NCBI RefSeq assembly: GCF_024172185.1
Contig: NZ_JAMZEC010000001.1
Location: 124,001 to 188,000, forward strand
Direction of reading: 5' to 3'
Source of the DNA: Nonomuraea roseoviolacea subsp. carminata
Lineage (GTDB): Bacteria > Actinomycetota > Actinomycetes > Streptosporangiales > Streptosporangiaceae
Length of the DNA: 64,000 bases
Shown here one piece after another: positions 25,914 to 33,414 of the stretch (positions within the stretch are counted from its first letter, which is position 1; each line of letters starts with the position of its first letter). The notes under the pieces were generated by a model. The model made no database searches and had not been told where the DNA came from. It was given only the letters and a program-made list of their open reading frames with translations. Both the position numbers and the translations under genes were made by a program.

Positions 25914-26915
25914 ATGACGAGGGTGACGGTCAGACCTGGTGACATCGACAGCGCGGCCATCGACAGGGCGGTCGGGGTGCTGCACGGCGGAGGTCTCGTG
26001 GCCTTCCCGACCGAGACCGTCTATGGGCTGGGTGCCAACGCTGCCGATGGAGCCGCCGTCGCACGCGTCTTTCAGGCTAAGGGGCGTCCGCCCTCCCACC
26101 CGCTGATCGTCCACCTCGCCGGAGCGGAGCAGCTGGGCGACTGGGTGGCGCACGTGCCTGCCCACGCTCGGCTGCTGGCCGAACGCTTCTGGCCGGGGCC
26201 GTTGACGCTGGTGCTGCGGCGCGGCGGCCGGGTGTCCCTGGAGACGACCGGCGGCCTGGAGACGGTGGCCGTGCGCGTGCCCGCCCATCCTGTCGCGCTC
26301 GCGCTGCTGTCGGCCTTCGGCGGCGGCATCGCGGCCCCGTCAGCCAACCGCTTCGGCTCGGTCAGCCCCACCACGGCCGGTCACGTCCGCGCCGAGCTCG
26401 ATGGCGCCGTCGATGTCGTGCTGGACGGCGGCCCGTGCTCAGTGGGTGTCGAGTCGACGATCGTCGACGCCACGGGCGAGGCACTGAGCATCCTGCGGCC
26501 GGGCGGAGTGACGCGCGAAGACCTCGAAGCGGCGCTGGGGCGCCCGCTCGCGGTCCCCGCGACGAGCCACATACGGGTGCCCGGTCAGCATCCCTCGCAC
26601 TACGCGCCGCGGGCCCGGGTCGTCCTGGTCGAGCCCGACAAGGTGATCGCCGAAGCGGAACGCGCGCAGGGATCGGGGCATCAGGTGGGCGTCCTGCTTC
26701 CTCCCGCCTTCGCCGACGCAGAGGTGAAAGCGCACGCCGTGGTGGAGCTGCCCGCGTCGATGCCCGCCTACGCACGCGAGCTGTACGCCTTCCTGCGCGA
26801 ACTCGACCAGCGAGGCTGCGATCTCATCGTCGCGTCCCCGCCGGCGGAGCGGGGGCTGGGAGCCGCGATCGCCAACCGGCTGCGCCGGGCCGCAGGACCT
26901 CGGCCCGCCATGTGA
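25914..26915 (+). CDS. L-threonylcarbamoyladenylate synthase (Sua5/YrdC family)
   Basis: The protein has 333 aa from ATG 25914 with AGAGGAAGG directly before it. It makes threonylcarbamoyl-AMP from Thr, bicarbonate and ATP for the tRNA t6A modification. The YrdC core shows FPTETVYGLGANA, KGRPPSHPLIVH, WPGPLTLVL, VPAHPVALALL, PSANRFGSVSPTTA and VESTIVD. The C-terminal ~110 residues form the Sua5 domain (RVPGQHPSHYAPRARVVLVE). Length is normal for Sua5. A bicarbonate-making carbonic anhydrase immediately upstream is a functional match. Confidence 0.93.
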   Translation: MTRVTVRPGDIDSAAIDRAVGVLHGGGLVAFPTETVYGLGANAADGAAVARVFQAKGRPPSHPLIVHLAGAEQLGDWVAHVPAHARLLAERFWPGPLTLVLRRGGRVSLETTGGLETVAVRVPAHPVALALLSAFGGGIAAPSANRFGSVSPTTAGHVRAELDGAVDVVLDGGPCSVGVESTIVDATGEALSILRPGGVTREDLEAALGRPLAVPATSHIRVPGQHPSHYAPRARVVLVEPDKVIAEAERAQGSGHQVGVLLPPAFADAEVKAHAVVELPASMPAYARELYAFLRELDQRGCDLIVASPPAERGLGAAIANRLRRAAGPRPAM

Positions 26916-27477
26916 TCGACACGGGCGCCGCCCCTGTATGACAGTGACTGGCCGGGCAGACGTGGACGGCCCCTGGCCCATCAGCCGGGCTCCCGGCGCG
27001 AGGCCGTTATGCACGATGTCTGCTTGACGTCAAGACAGCAGGAGCGTGCACGACACCTGTTGCACACGCTATCGTCGCTCCGACCGCTTCTGACCTGCGT
27101 GAAGTCGAACCGCACGCTCGCGGCGCCCTGGAGAAACGTCGGCGACGACGCCGGCGGCGAGGCGATCTTGACCGACTAGCTCGCCGTTCCCGCGGCTGCT
27201 GGTCGAGCATGGAGCAGCTCGCGCTCACCCACGACCAGGTGCTCGCCGGCCTCCCTGCGCCCGGCGCGCGATGGGGACGCCTGTCCCGTTCCGCACGATT
27301 TCGCGTGTCCGCGCAGGATGACCGTGCGATCACTGGCATGCGGGAGTGGCAGGGCCTGAGTCGCCAATCGGGGGCCGTCCGGCACCTACGAGCTGGCCTG
27401 AGCGGGGCGGCCCCGGCCCGTCGTCCTGTGTGGAAGGGTGCGTTCTACATCACCGGTGGGTGTGGGAGGACGTGCGC
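26916..27477. other. 562-bp stretch without a supported gene
   Basis: A frame from ATG 27209 (MEQLALTHDQVLAG) reaches into the kinase gene in another frame and has no ribosome site. The minus frame 27007-27339 is Arg-rich shadow. I see no strong hairpin. The kinase promoter presumably lies in the last 100 bp. Confidence 0.45.
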
Positions 27478-29109
27478 GTGTCCAGCGAGAAACTGAAGCC
27501 GCTTGAGGCGAGCGACCCCAAGAAGGTCGGTGGGTACCGGCTGCTGGCGCGGCTGGGGGCGGGCGGGATGGGTCGTGTCTACCTGGGCCGCTCGAAGGGC
27601 GGCCGGCCGGTCGCGGTCAAGGTGATCCACCCGTACCTGGCGGAGGACGCGCAGTTCCGGCGGCGGTTCAATGCGGAGGTCGCCGCGGCGCGGCGGGTCG
27701 GGGGCATCCACACCGTGCAGGTGGTGGACGCCCGCGCCGACGCCGATCCGCCCTGGCTCGTGACCGAGTACATCGCGGGACCGTCGCTGCACGAGGCCGT
27801 CGGCGAGCACGGCGCGTTCTCCGCGGCGGCGCTCGCCGGGCTCGGCGCGGGCCTGGCCGAAGGGCTGATGGCGATCCATGAGCGGGGCGTCGTTCACCGG
27901 GACCTCAAGCCCGGCAACGTGCTGCTCGCCCAGGACGGGCCCCGCATCATCGACTTCGGCATCGCCCGCGCGCTCGACGCCACCTCGCAGACCACCCGCA
28001 CCAGCGTGGTCGGCACGCCCGGGTTCATGTCGCCCGAGCAGCTTCGGGGCCGCGAGGTCGGGCCGGCCAGTGACGTGTTCTGCCTGGCTGCCGTGCTGGC
28101 CTTCGCCGCCACCGGCCGGCGCCCCTTCGGCGAGGGCCCGCTCGAGGCCCTCGGCTACCGCGTCGTCAACGAGGAACCCGATTTGACCGGCGTGCCGGAG
28201 CCGCTGCTCCCGCTGATCGCGTCCGGCCTGGAGAAGGATCCGCAAGACCGGCCCGGCCTCGATGTGTTCCTCGAACGTTGCTCCGCGCTCGCCGAGGGCG
28301 GGGACGCTCCGCTGCCGGAGCCCGTCAGCACGATGATCGCCACGCGGGTGGCGGAGACCGAGGTGCTGGCGCCCCCGCCGCAGGACGCGCCGGGAAACGG
28401 CCGGCAATTTCCGCCGCTCGGACGAATGAAGCTCCCGATGGCCGCCGCCGCGGTCGTGGGCGTCCTGCTGGTCGCCTTCGCCGCCTGGGCCCTCGGGGAC
28501 GACGGAAACGCACCGGCCACCTCCAAGGCCATCGCCACTGTCCAGCAGACCCCAGCTTCCCCGACACCCTCCCCTCAGCCGTCCGAGACCGCGAGCGCCA
28601 CCGACAGTCCCACCCCCATCCCCACACCCGATCCCACCCGCAAGGCGTTCGAGAAGATCTCGGCGGGCGACTGCCTGGACGCCTACAAGCGTCCGTCCGG
28701 CGAGTGGAGCAGGAGCAAGCCGCGCGCCGTCGGCTGCGGCCGCTCCGACGCCTACCTGAAGGTGCTCAAGGTGGTCGACGACTCCTCCGAATGCATCAGG
28801 CACGGCGCCGACCTGGACGGGGAACTGCGGTGGAGCTACGGCGAGGACGCGAACGAGATCGCCCTCTGCGTGCAGCGGCAGTTCCGCACGGGTGACTGTT
28901 TCCTGGCCACCAAGGGCGAGAACGAGAACTCCGTCACCATCAGCAACAGCGATCTGATGACGTCGTGGCCGTGCGGGGCCGGCTCCGCTCCCGAGGAGTA
29001 CGACTACATCCTCCGTATCACCGCGTTCACCAGCGGCGCCTGCCCGCCGGGCGGCAGAAGGGTCCACTGGGAGGTCCGAGGCCGCACCCTCTGCACCCGC
29101 ATAGTCTGA
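27478..29109 (+). CDS. Ser/Thr protein kinase with single membrane helix and Cys-containing exterior domain
   Basis: The protein has 543 aa; GTG 27478 has GGGAGGA 7 nt upstream. The kinase domain is complete: glycine loop GAGGMGRVYLG (~27-37), Lys48, VVHRDLKPGN (His140-Asp142), DFG at 159-161 and the SPEQL peptide-binding site. A Pro/Thr-rich linker flanks one membrane helix (residues ~319-340). The exterior part has six or more cysteines (ISAGDCLDAY, AVGCGRSD, SECIRHG, LCVQRQF, GDCFL) in place of PASTA repeats, so it probably binds something other than muropeptides. No substrate gene is adjacent. Confidence 0.95.
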   Translation: MSSEKLKPLEASDPKKVGGYRLLARLGAGGMGRVYLGRSKGGRPVAVKVIHPYLAEDAQFRRRFNAEVAAARRVGGIHTVQVVDARADADPPWLVTEYIAGPSLHEAVGEHGAFSAAALAGLGAGLAEGLMAIHERGVVHRDLKPGNVLLAQDGPRIIDFGIARALDATSQTTRTSVVGTPGFMSPEQLRGREVGPASDVFCLAAVLAFAATGRRPFGEGPLEALGYRVVNEEPDLTGVPEPLLPLIASGLEKDPQDRPGLDVFLERCSALAEGGDAPLPEPVSTMIATRVAETEVLAPPPQDAPGNGRQFPPLGRMKLPMAAAAVVGVLLVAFAAWALGDDGNAPATSKAIATVQQTPASPTPSPQPSETASATDSPTPIPTPDPTRKAFEKISAGDCLDAYKRPSGEWSRSKPRAVGCGRSDAYLKVLKVVDDSSECIRHGADLDGELRWSYGEDANEIALCVQRQFRTGDCFLATKGENENSVTISNSDLMTSWPCGAGSAPEEYDYILRITAFTSGACPPGGRRVHWEVRGRTLCTRIV

Positions 29110-29414
29110 CCACGTCTGCCACCACGGCACCGGCATCAAATCTGGAACGGATCCTCCTGACGCCGAGCTCCGCGCCCTTGGGATCTGCCAAGGTGCACTA
29201 GAGGCGGTCCAGCCTCTGCGTGGCAATGAGCTTGCCGAGGCCGACGGCGTAGTTTGGCCGGCCTCGGGGCACAGAGGCCTGCCCAGCGCGCCGCAGCTTG
29301 ACGCGGTCCTACTTCGTTCGTTATCCAGCCCTGCTCGGGCTCGGCCTCACCGCCTCTGTCCACTGACGGTGCGACTCGACCCGCCGTGGCAGCACAACTC
29401 GTAGCATCGGCCGC
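29110..29414. other. 305-bp stretch without a recognisable gene
   Basis: No supported frame is seen. The end near 29402-29407 carries TAGCAT, 8 bp before ATG 29415, a possible -10 for leaderless transcription of the response regulator. Confidence 0.4.
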
Positions 29415-30092
29415 ATGGCATGTGTGCTGGTCGTGGAGGACGATCTGGTCATCAGGTCCGAGCTGGTCGAAGCCCTGGCCGCCCAGGGCTACGAGGCGGA
29501 GCCGGCCGCGGACGGGGCCGAGGCGCTGCTGGCCGCCGAGCAGCGGCAGCCTGATCTCGTCCTGTTGGATCTGGGACTGCCCGACGTGGACGGAGTAGCT
29601 CTGTGCCGGCGGTTGCGCTCAAGGGTGCCGGACACGGTGATCGTCGTGCTGACAGCTCGTACGCAGGAGTTCGAGGTCGTGGTGGCGTTGGACGCGGGGG
29701 CTGACGACTACCTGACCAAGCCGTTCCGGCTGACCGAGCTGATGGCCAGGATCCGCGCACACCTGCGGCGGCGTGGCCCCGCACAGGGAGAGCGCATACT
29801 GACGGTCGGGCGACTGCGGCTCGACTTGCCCGCGCGGCGGGCCTATGTCGGGCAAGCGGAGGTGGTGTTGCGGCCCAAGGAGTTCGACCTGCTGGCGGCG
29901 CTGGTCAGCCGGGCGGGCGAGGTGGTGACGCGCGAGCAGCTCATGGACGAGGTGTGGGACGAGAACTGGTTCGGCCCCACCAAGACGCTGGACGTGCACG
30001 TGTTCGCGTTGCGCCGCAAGCTGGCCGAGCGCGGCGAACCGATGGAGCGGATCGTCACGGTGCGGGGGCGCGGCTACCGTTACGAGCCATGA
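29415..30092 (+). CDS. OmpR-family response regulator
   Basis: The protein has 225 aa. The receiver domain has the acidic pocket VVEDD, phosphoacceptor Asp52 (LLDLGLPD), Thr80 and Lys102 (LTKPF). The C-terminal winged helix (residues ~130-225) carries RPKEFDLLAALVSRAGEVV and RRKLAERGEP...VRGRGYRYEP, so it binds tandem half-sites. Its partner kinase gene ends 8 bp away on the other strand. I infer that it controls the promoters at 31.4 and 36.6 kb, which carry 11-bp-phased half-sites typical of this family. Confidence 0.95.
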   Translation: MACVLVVEDDLVIRSELVEALAAQGYEAEPAADGAEALLAAEQRQPDLVLLDLGLPDVDGVALCRRLRSRVPDTVIVVLTARTQEFEVVVALDAGADDYLTKPFRLTELMARIRAHLRRRGPAQGERILTVGRLRLDLPARRAYVGQAEVVLRPKEFDLLAALVSRAGEVVTREQLMDEVWDENWFGPTKTLDVHVFALRRKLAERGEPMERIVTVRGRGYRYEP

Positions 30093-30099
30093 CCGGCTG

Positions 30100-31401
30100 C
30101 TACGTGTCGTGGCCGGGTAGCAGCAGGCTGAACAGCGGGGGCCTGGCGCGGCTCAGTACCAGCCGGCCGCCTTCTGCTTCGGCGAGTGAGCGGGCCAGGG
30201 CCAGACCGATGCCGTGGCTGTGTCCGCTGGAGCGGATGAACGGGTCGCTGTCCGGAGCCACGCCGGGCCCGTGATCGCTCACCTCGACGGCTATGCCAGG
30301 CCCCACGTCGGAGACGGTGACGGCGACCTCGCCCCGGCCATGGCGCAGGGCGTTGTCGAGCAGGACGTGCAGAACCTGCCGGACGGCGGCGGGCTGGGCG
30401 GTGACTGGCGGCAGCGCGGGTTCCACGGTGATGGTCAGGCGGCGGCCCTGCCGGGCCAGCTGGCCGTGCCACTCCTGCCGGACCTCCTCCATCAGTCCGT
30501 CCACGTCGAGTGGCTCGGCGGGCGCGCGGCTGTCGCGGCTGAGCCGTACGAGGTCGTCGAGGACCTCCTGCAGACGCTCGCCCCGAGCCAGCGCGGCCTG
30601 AACCGCTGGGGCCAGGTCCGCGCCCGGCCGGGACAGCGCCGATTCCAGGCCGAGCAGCAGGCCGGTCAGCCCGGTGCGCAGTTGGTGGGAGACGTCCGCG
30701 CTGAAGGCGCGCTCGCGGGCGAGCACGTCGCCGAGACGGCGCGCCGTCGCCTCCAGCGCCTGTGCCGCCTGGTCGGCCTCGCGTAGTCCGGAGCGTGCGG
30801 CGCGGATGCTGAAGTCGCCGCCGCCGAGTGCTTGTGCTGCGGTGGTCAGCCTCTCCAAGGGGGCGGCGAGCCGGGTCGACTGGCGTACGGCCGCGCCCGC
30901 CGCGAGCGCGATGACGAGGAGGGCAAGGCCGCCCATGAGCAGCCACGCCTGATGGATGCGGTTGTCGATCTGCTCGTTCGGTGTCGCGACCCGGATGACC
31001 AGCGCGGTGCCCTCGTCGGAGGGCACCGGCGCGGACACGGCCAGGAAGCCGTTCTCCACCATGTCGTGGACGTGCCCGTCCCTGCTGGAGGCGGCCAGGG
31101 GTGAGCGGGCGGGCCCCTCGCCGAACAGCCGGGTGCCGTCCACGGCGTAGCCGCCGACGGCCAGCTCGCCGGACAGGCGCGCGGGCAGCTTCAACCCCGC
31201 ACCCGCATCGCGGGCGGCCTCATCGGGAACGGCCGTGGCGACCCAGGCGGCGTCGCGTTGCAGGGCGGCCACCGTCTGGTCGTGGTAAAGGATGTTCACC
31301 GCGATCGCCAGGGGCACCAGGAAGAGCGCGACGGCCAGGGCGGTCACGCTGACGATCACCACCAGCACTCGCCGCCGCAGCGGCACGCCCTGTGCTGTCA
31401 C
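30100..31401 (-). CDS. membrane sensor histidine kinase
   Basis: The protein has 433 aa from GTG 31401. Two membrane helices (residues ~12-36 and ~152-172) flank an extracytoplasmic sensor of ~115 residues. A HAMP linker follows, then the H-box FSADVSHQLRTGL (His239), and an ATPase domain with the N-box LHVLLDNALRHGRG, VSDHGPGV and GIGLALARSLAE. The phosphatase-type residue order is normal. It is convergent with the response regulator (8-bp gap between stops), not co-oriented, and shares its 5' region with the lipoprotein/ABC operon. Confidence 0.95.
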   Translation of the reverse strand: MTAQGVPLRRRVLVVIVSVTALAVALFLVPLAIAVNILYHDQTVAALQRDAAWVATAVPDEAARDAGAGLKLPARLSGELAVGGYAVDGTRLFGEGPARSPLAASSRDGHVHDMVENGFLAVSAPVPSDEGTALVIRVATPNEQIDNRIHQAWLLMGGLALLVIALAAGAAVRQSTRLAAPLERLTTAAQALGGGDFSIRAARSGLREADQAAQALEATARRLGDVLARERAFSADVSHQLRTGLTGLLLGLESALSRPGADLAPAVQAALARGERLQEVLDDLVRLSRDSRAPAEPLDVDGLMEEVRQEWHGQLARQGRRLTITVEPALPPVTAQPAAVRQVLHVLLDNALRHGRGEVAVTVSDVGPGIAVEVSDHGPGVAPDSDPFIRSSGHSHGIGLALARSLAEAEGGRLVLSRARPPLFSLLLPGHDT

Positions 31402-31424
31402 GCTTCCAGCGTGGCAGAAGGAAG

Positions 31425-31480
31425 GTAAACGCCCCGCTAACCCGGTGTTCAGCGGGCGCTTCCCGGCCTGTTCCTAGCGT
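31425..31480 (+). promoter_or_regulatory. three 11-bp-phased half-sites plus -10 of the ABC operon
   Basis: GTAAAC (31425-31430), GCTAAC (31436-31441) and GTTCAG (31447-31452) start exactly 11 bp apart. The -10-like TAGCGT is at 31475-31480, 8 bp before ATG 31488. There is no -35 hexamer; the third half-site occupies that position. This is the layout of an OmpR-family activated promoter. The same arrangement recurs on the minus strand at 36.6 kb. Confidence 0.7.
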
Positions 31481-31487
31481 GGGAGGC

Positions 31488-32090
31488 ATGAAGGTACGGC
31501 AGAGCGTCATCGCCCTGGCCATGGCAGGGCTGGCGGCAGGCTGCTCGGCAGCCGTGCCCGCCCAGCCCAAGGCCGAGCCTCAGGCGCAGACACAGGCACC
31601 CGTGAGCGACGGCATCCCGGCTGCGCAGCCCACCGAGTCGAATCCGCCGGGCGACATACCGGACGACACGGTGTTCGTGACCTACCGGCACCCCGGGCAG
31701 CCGTATGAGGTGAAGGTGCCTGAAGGATGGGCGCGCACGGACCTGCCCACCGGGGCGAGCTTCACCGACAAGCTGAACAGCGTCCGCATCGAGATCGAGC
31801 CCGCCGCCTCCCCGCCGACCGAGGCGTCGATCAGGAGCCAGGTGCGCGGCGGCGACGTCCGCACGGTCGGCACAGTGACCAGGAAGGGCGGCAAGGCGGT
31901 GCGGATCGTCTACCGCGCCGACAGCAGCCCCGACCCGGTCACCGGAAAGGTCGTCAAGGACGAGGTCGAGCGGTACACCTTCTACCGGAGCGGGCACGAG
32001 GCGATCCTGACCCTGTCCGGGCCGGTCGGCGCCGACAACGTGGACCCGTGGCGTACGGTCTCCGACTCCTTCCGCTGGACGGCGTCGTGA
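31488..32090 (+). CDS. lipoprotein of an ABC export-type operon
   Basis: The protein has 200 aa from ATG 31488; GGGAGG is only 1 nt upstream, so initiation may be near-leaderless. A signal with lipobox LAAGC (Cys19) is followed by a Pro/Gln-rich linker and a ~140-residue exterior domain (VFVTYRHPGQPYEVKVPEGW..., AVRIVYRADSSPDPVTGK). I do not recognise the domain. Its last codon overlaps the first ATPase start as GTGA, so it is translated with the ABC transporter. It may be an accessory lipoprotein that gates or supplies the transporter. Confidence 0.85.
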   Translation: MKVRQSVIALAMAGLAAGCSAAVPAQPKAEPQAQTQAPVSDGIPAAQPTESNPPGDIPDDTVFVTYRHPGQPYEVKVPEGWARTDLPTGASFTDKLNSVRIEIEPAASPPTEASIRSQVRGGDVRTVGTVTRKGGKAVRIVYRADSSPDPVTGKVVKDEVERYTFYRSGHEAILTLSGPVGADNVDPWRTVSDSFRWTAS

Positions 32091-32740
32091 TCCTGCAGGC
32101 CGAGGAGCTCTACCGGTTCTACCGGTCGGGCGATGAGGAGACCAGGGCGCTGCGCGGGGTGAGCGTCGATGCCGCCGGGGGCGAGGTCGTGCTGGTCAGC
32201 GGCCCGTCGGGGTCGGGCAAGTCCACGCTGCTGGCCTGCCTGGGCGGCCTGGACGACCCGGACGGCGGCACGGTCAGGGTGGACGGCCACCGCATCAGCC
32301 ACCGGCCGGAGGCCGAGCGGGCCGCGCTGCGGGCCCGGCTGGTGGGCGTGCTGTTCCAGAGCGGCAACCTGATCGAGCACCTGACGGTCGCGGCCAACGT
32401 GGATCTGGCCCAGCGGCTGGCGGGGCGGCGCGATCGTCGCCTGCGCGACGAACTGCTGGCCGGTCTGGGGCTGGCGGCCAGGGCCGGGGCGTGGCCGAGC
32501 GAGCTGTCCGGTGGAGAGTCGGCCCGGGCGGGGCTGGCCGTGGCGCTGGCCAACCGGCCGGCGCTGCTGCTGGCCGACGAGCCCACGGGCGAGCTCGACC
32601 AGCACACCGAAGGGCCCGTCCTGCGGCTGATCCGCCGGCAGGCCGGGGAGCGCACCGCCGTGGTGATCGCCTCACACAGCCCGGGCGTACGGCGGCTGGC
32701 CGACCGCGTCCTGGAGCTGAAGGACGGCCGAGCGACATGA
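32087..32740 (+). CDS. ABC ATPase, MacB/LolD type
   Basis: The protein has 217 aa from GTG 32087. Walker A GPSGSGKST, Q-loop VLFQSGNLIEHLTVAANV, signature LSGGESARAGLA and Walker B LLLADEPTGELD match ATPases that pair with FtsX-like permeases. The switch His is in VIASHSPG. The signature motif has SARAG where QRVAIA is usual. It overlaps the lipoprotein gene (GTGA) and the next ATPase (ATGA). Confidence 0.92.
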   Translation: MILQAEELYRFYRSGDEETRALRGVSVDAAGGEVVLVSGPSGSGKSTLLACLGGLDDPDGGTVRVDGHRISHRPEAERAALRARLVGVLFQSGNLIEHLTVAANVDLAQRLAGRRDRRLRDELLAGLGLAARAGAWPSELSGGESARAGLAVALANRPALLLADEPTGELDQHTEGPVLRLIRRQAGERTAVVIASHSPGVRRLADRVLELKDGRAT

Positions 32741-33414
32741 CCGTGGAGCTGCATGATCGGGCGGCCGGCACGACCGCGCTGGTCACCTGTCAGGGGCTGG
32801 CCCGCTCGTACGGCAAAGGAGCGAACGCCCTGGTCGCCGTGCACAGCGTCACCTGCGAGCTGCGGCCGGGGCAGCAGATCGCGGTCACCGGCCCGTCGGG
32901 GTCGGGCAAGACGACGCTGCTGCACCTGCTGGCCGGGCTCGACCGGCCCACGGCCGGGCGGATCGCCTGGCCCGCCCTCGACGATCACCCGCGTGGCCGC
33001 GTCGGCGTGGTCTTCCAGGGGCCCAGCCTGCTGCCTCCGCTCAACGTCGCGGAGAACGTCGCGCTGCCCCTGATCATCGCGGGTGCCGGAGACTCCGAGG
33101 CCAAGGAACGGGCGTTGATCGCGCTGGCCGCGATCGGCCTGGCGGACCTGGCCGGCTCACTGCCCGAGGAGCTGTCGGGCGGGCAGGCGCAGCGCGTCGC
33201 GGTCGCCCGCGTGCTGGCCGCCGAGCCCCGCCTGATCATCGCGGACGAGCCCACGGCTCAGCTCGACTCGGATCTGGCCCGCCGAGTGGTGGATCTGCTC
33301 ACCGGGGTGGCCTCCCGACTGGAGTCGGCACTGGTGGTCGCCACCCACGACCCGCTGGTCGCGGCGCGGCTGCCCGCCACATGGGCCATGAGCGACGGAA
33401 CTCTCACATGCTGA
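32737..33414 (+). CDS. second ABC ATPase, MacB/LolD type
   Basis: The protein has 225 aa from ATG 32737 (ATGA overlap). Walker A GPSGSGKTT, Q-loop VVFQGPSLLPPLNVAENV, signature LSGGQAQRVAVA, Walker B LIIADEPTAQLD and His in VVATHDPLVAA are canonical. Having two different ATPases with one large permease suggests an ATPase heterodimer. It overlaps the permease start by 7 nt. Confidence 0.92.
   Translation: MTVELHDRAAGTTALVTCQGLARSYGKGANALVAVHSVTCELRPGQQIAVTGPSGSGKTTLLHLLAGLDRPTAGRIAWPALDDHPRGRVGVVFQGPSLLPPLNVAENVALPLIIAGAGDSEAKERALIALAAIGLADLAGSLPEELSGGQAQRVAVARVLAAEPRLIIADEPTAQLDSDLARRVVDLLTGVASRLESALVVATHDPLVAARLPATWAMSDGTLTC

Noticed and set aside
27209..27496. Plus ORF of 95 aa before the kinase
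   Set aside because: It overlaps the kinase start in another frame, has no ribosome site and shows Arg/Ala/Gly-rich composition.
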